This document shows positions 15,381 to 31,160 of a stretch of DNA of 64,000 bases, in pieces. The notes beneath the pieces are model-generated. The model saw only the letters and a list, made by a program, of their open reading frames with translations, ran no database searches and was not told the DNA's origin. The position numbers were made by a program, and so were the translations under genes. This DNA is from Hydra vulgaris. Taxonomy: Eukaryota > Cnidaria > Hydrozoa > Anthoathecata > Hydridae. Positions within the stretch are counted from its first letter, which is position 1; every line of letters begins with the position of its first letter. Location of the stretch: assembly GCF_038396675.1 (NCBI RefSeq), contig NC_088926.1:1665001-1729000 (forward strand), in the 5' to 3' direction.

Positions 15381-17132
15381 CAGTGCTGGACAATGAAGTA
15401 GAAATTTGTACAAATTCTGTCTATTTCAGCAAGTATATACCAAATTAGCCCCCTTGAATATATTAAATATGTTAAAAATGAAAAAACCAAGAGTATAGGT
15501 TTTGAAATTCAAATAAATATCTATGCAACACACCATTTTGTTTGTTTACGTGACGTTTTGCTTACTTAGTGACGGTTTGAATATTATATATAATTTCATG
15601 AGCTTTGTAAATATAAGTATTGTGCGAAATGTGTTTGATGAGTGAACGGTATGATGTTAATGGTATGCAATCTTTATTTATGTAAATGTATGATACAGTT
15701 TTATTGTTTCATTAGATTATTGTTATTAGATTAGTTTTATTGTAATAATTGTAAGTAAATTGATACAATGGGAAAAGTTTCCGACCTCAGTTGGTAAAAA
15801 ACGTGAAATTAAAGCTTATCTCCAGTGTTCTTCAATCAAAAGTAAAGATATTGCAACAAAACTAGGCATTTCACCAGCTTCTGTCAGTAGAATTAAGCAA
15901 AGACTTGAATTTGATGATATTTTGAGTTTGAATAGGAAAAAACGTAAACGAATGAGGAGACGACGGCTTGTGATGATCGTCAACTCATATCTTTTTGTAA
16001 GATAAGTCGCAAATCATCCTCTGCCGAGCTGACAAGGCAATAGCAACTCTATCATGTCAACATCAGTAGTAGAACAACAAGTAGGAGGCTTGTGGAACAA
16101 GGATACTTGGCCTACAGACCAATTGTGAAGCCTTTTCTGAACAATGCCATGAAGAAGAAACGCATTGAATGGGCTTTGAAGTATCGTGATTGGACAGCTG
16201 AAGATTGGTCTGGGGTAAGTATTAAGTTTTTACATTTCCTGATGTACTTTATTACTCTTACATTACTTTTTACTAATTATCTACATGTACATGTATTAAG
16301 TATGAATTTTTATTGGTTAAGGTTAAATAAAAACTGAATAGCAAAATGGTTAAATAAATCTTTTGTTTTGTTTGTTAAGGTCTGCTTTGCGAATAAGTCG
16401 TCGATCGAAACCATGCTGGAAAGAGTGCCCTTTGTTCGTAGACGTTGCACTGAACGTGATTTACCGGCCTGTACAGTTTCAAAAGTGAAACATCCTGACA
16501 AAGTTGTGGTGTGGTGTTACATATCCGTGTTCGGTACAGGACGGCTTCATATTGTCGAAGGTACTATGAGACAAGATCAATACAGAAACATCATCCAAGA
16601 TCAACTTTTTCCACAAATGAGGAAATGGTTTGGAAAAGGGAAAGGAATATTTATCCAGGATGGCGCTCCATGCCATACTGCAAAATCAGTGATGGCGTTT
16701 CTTCATGCTCTTGGCATAGTTGTTTTGGACTGGCCGGGGAACAGTCCCGACCTTAACCCAATAGAGGGATTATGGAATGAACTAAAGCGTGAAGTTTCAA
16801 AGATGTCCTCCACTAACAAACGTGATCTGATAGAACGTTTGGTAAGAGTATGGCACCATGACGAACGTCTCAAACGACTTGCTACCAATTTTATTCGGGG
16901 TATGCCTAGACGCGTTGCTCAGGTCATCAAGAACAAAGGGGGATCAACTCAATATTAAAGACTTTTTGATGATGAACACTTATCATATACTAACTAATTA
17001 TCATATATGTACATGTAGTTATATACCCCACATGCTTTTGTGCCAGTATTGTTGTTATTTTGCAATAAATTTACTATTCAAAATGTAATTTTGTTCAAAA
17101 ATTAAAAATTTCTAATTCATTGTCCAGCACTG
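15381..17132 (+). mobile_element. Tc1-type DNA transposon, complete ends, inactive
   Basis: Terminal inverted repeats start CAGTGCTGGACAATGAA at 15381 and, complemented, end at 17132. They match over about 26 bp with one or two differences. A TA dinucleotide lies on both sides (15379-15380 and 17133-17134), the target duplication of the Tc1/mariner superfamily. The 1752-bp body holds one transposase pseudogene. Confidence 0.92.
15768..16958 (+). pseudogene. Tc1-type transposase pseudogene with intron
   Basis: The ATG at 15768 is followed within ten codons by a frameshift (one extra T near 15792). Frame 15760-15960 then gives a helix-turn-helix with a KDIATKLGIS block. A second frameshift near 15957 and a stop near 16040 follow. 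A GTAAGT...AG intron (16215-16379) separates the N-terminal half from an open catalytic half ending at 16958. That half has the second Asp (codon at 16659) and Glu (16764) in DD34E spacing within QDGAPCHTAK and SPDLNPIE. At the place of the first Asp (family norm FSDES) it reads FANKS, so that catalytic residue is lost. The intron boundaries keep the frame. Confidence 0.88.
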
Positions 17133-17199
17133 TAACAAAATATACACGTATAAAAATATAACAAAATATACTGGTATAAAAATGAAAACAAAAAAAGAA

Positions 17200-17275
17200 C
17201 GCGAAGACTCGCAGAAGACCTTCAGGTCTTATCATCGAGAACCGCTCGTGAATGTTAAGTACATTAAATTAACAT
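17200..17275 (-). mobile_element. SINE body fragment
   Basis: The segment with GAAGACCTTCAGGTCTTATCA matches the body of the SINE at 8058-8085 (GAAGTCCTTTAGGTCTTATCA) and continues with a similar GAG-AC-GC pattern. The tRNA-like head is missing. Confidence 0.5.
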
Positions 17276-17455
17276 GAAATATAAAATAAAAAAAGTAGGA
17301 ACAATGATCAATTTTGTACTTTAGTTCATCGTGACATAGAAAAATAACTAGAACTTAAGGTGTTCAAAATACCAAGGTTAGATTATCAAATTATAAAACG
17401 TAATTTGTTTCAATTTTCAATGCATTTATCATTTGTTAATTAGAAGAAATGAATG

Positions 17456-17456
<1 letters not shown>

Positions 17457-17541
<85 letters not shown>

Positions 17542-17545
17542 ATAA
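17457..17545. repeat. (TA)n microsatellite
   Basis: TA array. A second TA-rich stretch lies at 17625-17742. Confidence 0.95.
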
Positions 17546-17689
17546 GATTTCTGATGAATCTTTGTTGATGAAACACAGTGTAAAATGAAAAAATATTTTT
17601 GTTAATTGATTTTCTACTAACATAGATATATATATATTATTTATAATTTATATATTTATATATAATATATTTATTATATATAATTTATA

Positions 17690-17748
<59 letters not shown>

Positions 17749-17761
17749 ATTGAAGCAGGAA

Positions 17762-17820
17762 GCAAAAATGCAACAAATCAGGCCGTGTAATTTAAGTAGG
17801 CCATGGTAAGTATATTTCAT

Positions 17821-17904
<84 letters not shown>

Positions 17905-17977
17905 ATAATGATAAAATATTAAAATATACTTACAATGGCCTACTTAAATTACACGGCCTGATTTGTTGCATTTTTGC
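17762..17977. repeat. Inverted repeat with a (TA)n loop
   Basis: Arms of about 62 bp (17762-17826 and 17905-17977) contain GGCCGTGTAATTTAAGTAGG and are near-perfect complements, separated by a TA array. Diverged copies of the same arm occur at 18400-18436 and 33488-33532, so this is a dispersed repeat family. Confidence 0.82.
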
Positions 17978-19749
17978 TTTAAAGAGAGTTATTTTACGGT
18001 ATATGCTTAAAAGCTTGTGTTCTTAGTTTTGAGTTTGCAATTTCATTGATGTTTTATTGATCAAATAATAAATAGTTTTTCTTTAAGTACTTACATTATG
18101 TTGTACTGGATTTTCCGCTATCTGATTACCTGCTTCAATTTATAACATAAAATACTGAAATAGGCTTACCAATATAGACCATTATCAATATAGACTATAT
18201 CCAATAGACTAATAACTCAAAATACTGAAATAGACTATATCAGATATCAACACGCCACTAAAAATAGCCTTACATGTTGCTAAAATTTTCTATAACTCTC
18301 CAGTGGAAATAAAATCAAATATTATAATTGCAATTAATGGGGATAAAGAAATAGATTTTTTGTTAGAAATATTTGCATTGCAAAATATACAACAAATTAA
18401 ATACAACAAATCAGGCCATATAGTTATATTAGGCCAAGAACCATCAGATATCTCATCGTGTTTGAGCCAATAATCGTTTGCAAAGTTCTTAATTTTTCAT
18501 TGCTTTATAAAGATTGTTATATTTCTTTACCTGAATGGTTTTGCTGTGATAAAAATTACAAATTAACAAACTGTACTACAGTTTGTTTCTAACATACTTT
18601 AGTCTGTAGAATGTTAGAAATATCATCAAAATAAAAATGTGTGTATAAGTGATTACGTACTTCTAGTGGATGAAATGTGTTTTTGAAAAGCAGCCCATTA
18701 TCAAAATGGTAGATATGTTGATAAAGATTGAGAAAGTAATCTTTATACAGAAATTGCTTTTGTTTTTATGATTGTAAGGCTTAAAAATTTTTTCTTGTTG
18801 AGAAAAAGTCACTTGAATCCTCACCTAAAGTTGTGAAAAAGTTACTTGAATCCTCACCTAAAGTTGTGAAAAAGTCACTTTAAGTTTGCATAACAGGTTC
18901 ACAATTAAAAAAAAAATTGATGTGTAAATTACCTTATTGCATCAATCCGGATTTATAGTAAGAGCTGTTGCCTATAAAAATTCTAACCATCTTGATTCAT
19001 TTTCAGAGTTTCATTAAGCATATACTGGCGATGGAAAATTGTTTATTATCCATTTTATAATGGAGTTTTATAAAAATTTTCTTTTCGATATAATCTGTTT
19101 AGAAAAAAAGGAAAAAATGATAATCTTGAAATCAAAAAAATGTTTTTCCTTCTTTTATATTTGATTTATTCAGAGAAAAACTTGAAGTTCCTGCTGGTTA
19201 CATTGCGTGAAATTTATTTAATAAGGTTTATGAAAAAGAAGTCACACATTGTAATGAAGTTTAGTCAAAATATGAGTATTTTACATCAACCAAACAAATT
19301 TCTCATGCTCTAATCACAACACTTGATGATTATTACTTATTGATGAATTAATTGAAGAAAGATGTACATTTGTTATTGAAGAATATTTTTCTTAATCAGT
19401 TTAAAATTAAAACAAAGCGGTGTATCCGTAGATGTATCTGTAGGAGTAGCCGTAGGTGTAGCGGTTTTTTTTTACACACAGATTTTGATTCATCATGTTT
19501 TAAGTGTTTCTTTTAAAATAGATCAATAAAATAAAATCAACTAATTTAAAAAAACTAAATTAACTAAAAAAAAATGTAGTTAATTTAAGTTAGCCTTAAT
19601 TAGTTACCAAAGAAATTTAAAACAAAAATAAAATAATTAATAATAATATTCCATACTTGCTCTCCTTCTGTTTCCAATTTTTGTTAACCCTCTATTTTTT
19701 AAAATTACCTTTCAAATGCCTCAAAAAGCTTTAATACTATCCCAGTAAG
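17978..19749. other. No recognisable gene; minor tandem repeats
   Basis: AT-rich. A 36-bp unit (GTCACTTGAATCCTCACC-TAAAGTTGTGAAAAA) repeats about 2.3 times at 18807-18882. A short hexamer-like GTAG-rich stretch lies at 19418-19464. Nothing else seen. Confidence 0.45.
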
Positions 19750-19975
19750 CACATAACGTTATTTCAACGTTGCAAAATGATTGATGTATGGTTGAAAAAT
19801 AACGATCTAAATTTCAACGTTAGTTCAACGTTAAAAAAACGCTGAAAATTTCAACGTTAATTCAAAGTTTATTTTTAAATAAAAATAAACGTTGAAAATA
19901 AACGTTGAATTAACGTTGAAAATAAACGTTGAATTAACGTTGAAATTACGTTGAAATAACGTTGAAATTTAGATA
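19750..19975. repeat. CAACGTT/AACGTTG inverted array
   Basis: The left half carries TTCAACGTT repeatedly and the right half its complement AACGTTGAA repeatedly, around a centre near 19885. It starts with a CCCAGTAAGCAC-like end. I recall similar CAACGTT palindromic repeats from other metazoan genomes as MITE-like elements. A shorter relative is at 31080-31160. Confidence 0.75.
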
Positions 19976-21847
19976 TTAAAGTTTGCCGACGCAAATGCAC
20001 AAATTATTCGGTAGTAAATTAAAATTTTATATTTCACATAAATTTGTGAAATATTAGCGTGGAAAATTTTTATTACATTAATAAAAATATTAATGTAATA
20101 AAAGTGAAAGCATTAAAAGATTTTATGCTATAAAAATATGTATAATTTTACAAAAATTTATAAGAATTTGCATTATACGCAAATTTTTTAAAAATTCATT
20201 TTATATTGTGTGCAATACGTTACATTGCATATTTTATGTAAAAATGGTGGATTAGAGATGAATATTTAAATCAATTAAAGATGTTTTTATATATATGTAA
20301 AATTTACAATCAAAGTCTTATTATAATTATGAAACTATAGTGTGGACCAGTATGTTTTGGTAAAGAATGGTTTTGCCCATTGTCCGAATCGAAATGTGAA
20401 ATTCGTAGTAAAAATTAAAATATAACGCAACAGTTGGTATAAGTTCAAACTAAAATGTGATAAAATTAACCTATTATATATAAATGATTGTAACATATCT
20501 ATACTTATAAGAGTTGTCTTAAAGACCATTTAATTAGGCACGTGAGTAAAAATTTCAAATTGTTTGAATACTATAATGTTATATCATTAAAAGAGGATTA
20601 TTACAGTATTTTAAAGGTGAAATAATTATCAAATTCGAACAATTGGTTCAAAAGTTATGACGGTATAAGTATCGATTTTTCTATACATGGATTTGTTGAA
20701 GAAACTGTGGTCAAAATAATACTTTTCTTCACTTAAATTATCATAACTTTGTCAATTCTTATCGAAATACAAATATCTTGGTGTCAAAAGATAGGTGTAA
20801 GAGTGGGCTACAACTTTATGTTAAACTCTAACCGCCGGGCATATCGGATGGATAGAGGGGGGACCAAATCACCTCGCCCGTATAAAACTGAACACTTTTT
20901 TCGGAAAAAAAGTTTTTTTAAAGACATAAGCAATATAAATAGACAAAAAAGTTGTTTTAAATTTATAGTAAACCACCAAAATATACGAGAGGTGAATGTT
21001 AGCAATAGAGGTGGGTGTGGTGGCGATGGTTTGATACACCGTTGGTGGCGATGGTTTGATACACCGTAGGATCAAAAACGATTTGATTTTATAAATATTT
21101 ATATCTTTACTAAAATGAGTAAAATTAGTACACAATATAAAATTATGTTATACAATCTTACGTATAAAAGTGGTGTTTCTATTACGGAAAGGGGCGTATG
21201 CCCACCACCTACCCCCTACCCCAACCTACAAAAAATAATAATTATTTTAAAAATTTGAACAATAAATTTAAAAAATAAATTATGAAATTGGAAATAAATA
21301 AAAAAATAAATTCATACCAAACAACCACCAAATATAGGAGATGAAGATAAAACTCGTAGTAGATATGTTGATGATGTTTTAGTACTATAATATCAAAAAA
21401 TGTTTCAATTCTTGAAATATCTGATTGAATATTTAAAGTACAACAACAACGAAGTAAAAAACATATTCCACTAGATTAAAATATACATTAATGGTGCATC
21501 CATGGTCATTAAAAAGTAAAGATATGTAAACCTTACCAGTATTAACAGAAGAAGATAAAACTAAAAAATAAAAATACTTAACATTATCTTGCAATTATAT
21601 ACGTAAACTATTTGTCGATACTGGAAAATATTTGTTATTTAAAATTTATTAACTCTTATTGAAAATATATGACTTTACCAACTGGAACAGATGCAAGTGG
21701 CACTAAAATAAAAAATAAAATCTTGTATTTATTTTGTAATTACAATCATGTTGAAAGGTTTATATTATACCTTACCAACTTGTTTAGATGATGATGGCAC
21801 TAAAATATAAAATATAAAATACTATAGCATAGACTTACATATGATAA
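19976..21847. other. No recognisable gene; one small duplication
   Basis: AT-rich, with a 25-bp tandem duplication at 21018-21068 (TGGTGGCGATGGTTTGATAC plus five bases). Open stretches here have no recognisable domains. Confidence 0.4.
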
Positions 21848-22164
<317 letters not shown>

Positions 22165-22413
22165 TCAGACAAAACGAGTGCAACCAAATAATGCTAATTT
22201 AGTTTCTTTATATAAAAGTGCTGCATTTTTTCAATTTAAAGAAATAACTATGTCACTGTTTAGAGACAAAGTTCTTCAAGTTTTGTTCATCACAAAGTTC
22301 ATTATTTGTACACGAAAATTAATAAATTAATCAAAACTATTAAAAAAAATTGATTTCCTTCTGGACAAAACAAGTGCAACTCGACAAAATGTTGACCAAG
22401 CTGTATTTCGCTA

Positions 22414-23421
22414 TCAATATTTCGTGGCGAATCCTTTGTTGTCAATCACAGCCTTGCATCTTCGAGGCAAAGATTCGATCAGGTGATCAATGAAACTTTG
22501 TGGAATCGATGCCCAGGCCTTTTGGATTTGTTTAAACAGTTGATGCTTATTACGAACACCTTCACAATTAATTATGCGGTTGACGATCTCCCACAGGTTC
22601 TCGATAGGGTTGAGATCCGGAGATTGAGGCGGCCAATCCATCACCGATAGATGGTTGTCTTGAAACTACTGCTTGACTACTTTTGCAGTGTGTTTCGGAT
22701 CGTTGTCTTGCTGAAAAACCCATTTTATTGGCATATTCCGTTCAGCATGAGGTAACATAACATCTTTCAGGATATTTTTATACATGAAACGGTCCATTAT
22801 TCCATCGTTTCGATGTATTGGACCTAGACCGTTAGCAGAAAAACACCCCCAGACCATTACATTGCCTCCACCATGCTTCACGGTCTTATGGCAGTAACGT
22901 AAATCGAGGCGTTTTCCGGCCGGTCGACGTACACGGCAAATGCTATCGCTCCCAATGATGTTGAACTTCGATTCATCACTAAACAGGACAGTTCGCCATT
23001 TCTGCACATTCCAGTCAATATGAGATGTAGCAAACAGGAGTCTTTATTTCTTGTTTTTTAGTGAAATCAGCGGTTTCTTTGCAGGGCGTCGTGAAAATAA
23101 TCCGACTTCAACAGCACGTCGTCTGATTGTTCGGTCCGATACAGGCAGCTCTAACTGTTTTTGTATCTCGACTGATGATATCCAGGGATCCTTCTTGATG
23201 GATCTGACAATCATAGAATCCTCTCTAGAAGTGGTGGAACGCGGTCTTCCACCTTTGTTATCTGCTGCCAACTTCCCCGTAGAACGATATTTGGAACATA
23301 GTCTTGGGACGGTCCATTTTTTCACGCCATACTTATCACAAATACTTTTTTGTGACATTCTACTTACGTAACTGCCAATAATTTTCTTTCTTAGTTCCAA
23401 TCCAAGACTGTCGGGAACCAT
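22414..23421 (-). pseudogene. Tc1-type transposase, two nonsense codons
   Basis: From the ATG at 23421 (MVPDS) to the stop at 22414 there are 336 codons in one frame, a normal Tc1 length. Only two in-frame stops interrupt it: TAA at 23046-23044 and TAG at 22668-22666. The N-terminus has a paired-type helix-turn-helix (KSICDKYGVKKWTV and VSDRTIRRR). All three catalytic residues are present: Asp at 22977 (FSDESKF), Asp at 22707 (QQDNDPKHT) and Glu at 22602 (DLNPIENLW), spaced DD34E. Inactivation looks recent. A more distant ATG at 23472 lies in the same frame. Confidence 0.92.
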
Positions 23422-23744
23422 TTTTGCACTTGAAGTCAAAAAATAATAAAAATAAATAATCACGCTTCTCAAGGCTTACCGTGTTACATTTACCTTGTAA
23501 TAATACAACAATGCTCTGTGGAACACAACGTCTTGGTTGGATGAGGACTGTATTGATGTAATGAAACACTTGTTGTATTTCACTTCTTGTATTAATGTTC
23601 TTCGATAAAACACTTTGATAAAACTCACTTCAATAAACTGTCTTGATAATACTGACTGATTGACTTCCATATACTGACTGAATTACTAGTCGATTTACAT
23701 GTCTCTTATATAGTAAAATGAACCTGTGTGAACCTGTTCTGGAA

Positions 23745-23905
23745 GATTCTAGATGCTTCTTTTCGATGCTTCTGGAAGCTTCTGGATGCGTCTGGATGCT
23801 TCTGAATGTTTCTGGATATTTCTGGATGCTACTGGATGCTTCCAGATGCTTCTTTTGGAAACTTCTGGAAGCCTCTGCATGCTTCTGGAAACTTCTGGAT
23901 ACTTC
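23745..23905. repeat. Degenerate CTGGATGCTT minisatellite in the transposon flank
   Basis: Variants of TTCTGGATGCT repeat about a dozen times with drift. It lies between the transposase start and the right terminal repeat of the Tc1-type element. Confidence 0.8.
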
Positions 23906-24194
23906 CTTTAATTATTAAAAAACTTCCGTGACGTTGACACGGACCAGATTTAAGAAAATGAAACAAACCAAAAAAACTGCACTTGTTTTGTACGCTGCAA
24001 ATTGGCACTTGTCAACGAAATTCTGCCTGTGTGCTGTCACCTGTCAGCTAATTGCTCATGTCATGGCATGCTATGACTCCAGACTCCTGAACTGTTTGCT
24101 GTGGTAGTATAGTTCGTTTCGATTTTTAAGACATGTAAAATTAGGAACATTTTTTAGCATTATTCGATGTTGGTTGCAAATGTTTTGTCCAATA

Positions 24195-27617
<3,423 letters not shown>

Positions 27618-27823
27618 CAATTTTATATATATAAAAATTCTCTCACCAATTATTGAAGTAAGGTTTGCTAAAGATAAAGAAAATAAATTAAAATTGTTGG
27701 TATTTGAAGGGAATATTTTTTAACTTTAAAATACACTTGTTTCAAATTATAATATCTTTAAAATGATGTATTAATAAATTATACACTTACATAACTTAAT
27801 AAACCTACAAAACTTACATATTT

Positions 27824-27890
27824 AAATACTTTACATAAGATTTGATAAAGATTAAATTTTAATCTTTATCAAATCTTATGTAAAGTATTT
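27824..27890. repeat. Perfect 67-bp palindrome
   Basis: Bases 27824-27856 are the exact complement of 27858-27890 around one central base. AT-rich, no coding content. Confidence 0.9.
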
Positions 27891-28517
27891 ATTGTAGTGA
27901 AAAAAGCAAAAAGTAGACTAGTTAATGTAGGCTTTGATAATATAGGAGCTAAAGTATACAAATAAGTCACTTTTTAAATATATCTACTTTGTTTTGTCAT
28001 GTGCATATAATGTTCTGCCAGAGAGAGGAGCCAGTCAATAAAGATCTCTAAAGAACAAAAAGATTTTTTTTTTAATGTATTGTTAATGTCGAGCTGTTCA
28101 ACTGTAATGGAGTTTAAGTTAAAATAAATAAATAAATAAAACACATTTTGGTTATAAATGCATAAGTCATTATATAAACATTATGAAAGTAACAAAGAGT
28201 GTAAATTATGACTTTTTTAATTAACTTTTATTACTCTATCATCATACATAATTGACTTGGATATGTCAATATTGTACCATTCATGACAACTTTCAGCTAA
28301 TAATTTTTTTTACACATAATATAATCTAAATCATCAAGTTGCATAGATGATAAATTAATAAACTTCTTATTTCATAAATAGTTAGTATTGATAAAAAGTT
28401 AGTATTTATAAAAAAAGAAAAAGTTATTAAAAGTTGCTATCAGCTTGTTCAAATTAGAGCTAAGATATTTTATAAACAGACTTCAAAACTGCAAAAAATT
28501 TATAAAAAACAGGAAAA
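27891..28517. other. No recognisable feature
   Basis: AT-rich, nothing seen. Confidence 0.4.
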
Positions 28518-28563
28518 AAAGTTAGGGAAAAAGCTGTTTATAAACAGCTTTTTCCCTAACTTT
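28518..28563. repeat. Perfect 46-bp palindrome
   Basis: The arms AAAGTTAGGGAAAAAGCTG-TTTA and their complement meet without a spacer at 28540/28541. Confidence 0.9.
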
Positions 28564-28790
28564 CTTTTCTTTTATATTTCAATATACCCGTTGAGTATCA
28601 AATTACATTTATATAGACTAGTCTAGATCGGTTTGTCTACTAACTCTAACCTCTCAGTTTTATTCATGTCTGGTTTTTCAAATCCTAATTAAGATTTTGT
28701 TTATTACTTTTTTTTTGGTCATGATTTCATTATTTTTTGTTAATTTGTGATTTGAGTATTTTTAAATTGCTCAAGTTTTGCAGGAAGACT

Positions 28791-29255
28791 CTAAAGGCTA
28801 CTATTTGTGCGCAACAGGTATTTATACTCTAGCAACAGGTATTTATACTCTAGCAACAGGTATTTATACTCTAGCAACAGGTATTTATACTCTAGCAACA
28901 GGTATTTATACTCTAGCAACAGGTATTTATACTCTAGCAACAGGTTTTTATACTCTAGCTTTTGTTTATAAAGACTATAGAAAATTGAAGGAGTTTTTTG
29001 CATTTTGCTATTATACATTAGACTTATAACATTATATATATTTAGTTCAAACAATGTTAGTAAAGATATCTGTTCAGGAAGAGGCTTTGTGTGTTCTTTT
29101 TTATTTTTAAAATTAATTACTCGTATAGCATGCTTCTGTTTACGATAGAGAGTTTCTAGTTTGCTTTTATAGGTACTACCCCATGTTGTATTACCGTAAT
29201 TTAAATAACTTTGAACAAAGCTAAAGTAGATTTGTTTGAGTAGCGGCTTTTTCAA
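28791..29255 (-). pseudogene. LINE reverse-transcriptase C-terminal fragment with tandem expansion
   Basis: The minus strand reads PLLKQIYFSFVQSYLNYGN, TTWGSTYKSKLE and RKQKHAIRVI, the thumb and C-terminal region of a LINE reverse transcriptase. From about 28962 down to 28808 it runs into seven or more copies of a 21-bp unit, seven codons each, that stay open on both strands. It ends at 28791. The rest of the element is absent. Confidence 0.72.
28808..28962. repeat. 21-bp tandem repeat, about 7 copies
   Basis: The unit is GGTATTTATACTCTAGCAACA, with almost no differences between copies except one near 28944. The repeat length is a multiple of three. Confidence 0.95.
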
Positions 29256-29290
29256 TAAATGGTGTGATTGGTATATTATTCCGATACTTT

Positions 29291-29316
29291 TATATATATA
29301 TATATATATATATAAT

Positions 29317-29394
<78 letters not shown>
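29291..29394. repeat. (TA)n microsatellite
   Basis: TA array with one short interruption near 29316. Confidence 0.95.
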
Positions 29395-29398
<4 letters not shown>

Positions 29399-29498
29399 CC
29401 TGGTATTTTAAACACTGGTTAACTCAAACTTTTGTTATCTTTAACGGTAAGAGGTAAAGTTATTTGTGTTTAACTGTATTTATATATACGTATATATA

Positions 29499-29879
29499 CA
29501 GGGTTGCCACTCAACCTGGAAAAAGCATGAATACCAGGGAAAACCTAGAAAACTCAAGGAATTTTGAAAATTTATATAAAATTCAGGAAAAACTCAGGGA
29601 AAATAATTTTTTTTTTCAAATTTTATACAATCATTTTTTTTTTCAAAAATATTTTGCTAATATATACGATAATAAGTTAGCAAGATGTGGGTCTTATTGG
29701 AAAAGTTTTAGTTTGTCAAATATAAAGATTGTGTTTAAGTAAGGAGAGCAATAATCTCGTTGATGAACCGGAAAGAATATAGAAAAGTCAGGGAAAACTT
29801 AGAGAACATAAAAAGTTCAACTCAGGGAAAAACGTTCTTTACTCAGGGAAAAACTTTAAAAATTATATTGGTAACCCTG
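29499..29879. mobile_element. Small non-autonomous hAT-like element
   Basis: The ends are CAGGGTTGCCAC and, complemented, CAGGGTTACCAA, set between TATATA flanks. The interior repeats CTCAGGGAAAA several times in subterminal positions. At 381 bp without coding capacity it is a MITE. The same terminal style (CAGGGTT) is seen at 48568-49393. Confidence 0.72.
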
Positions 29880-29898
29880 ATATATATAAATGTGTGTG

Positions 29899-30150
<252 letters not shown>

Positions 30151-30318
30151 TGTATGTGTAAATACAGTTAATTACAGATATCTTGACCCTCAAGGGATCA
30201 ACGAAAACGATTCGACTAAACAAGTGTTTGACTTAATCGATGTATAACTGCTTCCAAGGTTTTTGTTAAGTGTGTGTATATGTGTTGATGTTGCTGTATA
30301 ATGTATCTTTATCCAAAA

Positions 30319-30358
30319 AGGTTGATATCTTGGTCAATAATGACCAAGATGTCAACCT
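30319..30358. repeat. 18-bp stem hairpin
   Basis: Arms 30319-30336 and 30341-30358 pair with one mismatch across an ATAA loop. Confidence 0.8.
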
Positions 30359-31079
30359 AATGTTTTTTTTCCCACTATTGATCACTTAGTGTTCACATTC
30401 GTTTGTGAACAATGTGAAGTATAATAATACTTGTAAAGTGTACAAATGTACCTTTAAAGATATTTTTGTAATATGGTGTTCTTAAATAAAAAGACACAAT
30501 GCACGAAGATGTAATTTAGACTGTTTGAAGTTTGCACCATATTGATTGGATTGTGGAAAACGTGCATCAAATCAAAATGAGTCTGATGACATAAGGCGAT
30601 AAAAATACATATGAATACAATATTGATGATGAAGATAACAGTATCATGATTTTATTAAGATCGTTTTGAAAATAATTTTAATTTTGTATAAGTTTTTGTT
30701 CTAAAAATGTATAAATTAATTTTTTTGTTTTATTTGCTTTTAACAATTGCTTTTTAATTTCTATAATTTAGTTACCTACGTTAAAAAAATGGTACAGGGC
30801 AGATTATTTGTAATACTATAACAACAGTTAATATAATAAAATAAAAATTAACTAATATTAATAATAAGTGAAAGCTGTAACAATTGAGAATAAGATGTGG
30901 TGTACAATAGAATAAGATATTGTACTATGACAGCTATGATGAGAACTAGTTTCTTTTCTTACTCACAACAACTCAATGTTGTACAAAAGATAAATGTTTT
31001 TTTCGGATTAAAAGAGTCACGGCGCAAGAAGCTGAGTTTTTAAGGTTTATAAACTCGTATATAGGTTGGTTGAATCAAT
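30359..31079. other. No recognisable feature
   Basis: AT-rich, nothing seen. Confidence 0.4.
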
Positions 31080-31160
31080 CCTAATTCAACGTTAATCTAG
31101 CGTTGATTTTTGGTTTGTTTTCAACGTTGATCTAACGTTTGGTTTCAACGTTGATTTGCA
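31080..31160. repeat. Short CAACGTT-type array
   Basis: Repeats of TTCAACGTTGAT and TCTAACGTT, related to the array at 19750-19975 but one-sided. Confidence 0.6.

Noticed and set aside
16479..16888. Minus-strand and alternative-frame ORFs
   Set aside because: Shadows of the Tc1-type transposase catalytic exon.
20749..21135. Overlapping open frames on both strands
   Set aside because: No domain, both strands open, includes a tandem duplication; judged chance.
28808..28962. CRISPR-like repeat array
   Set aside because: Units are directly adjacent with no spacers, and the context is a LINE fragment in a eukaryotic genome.
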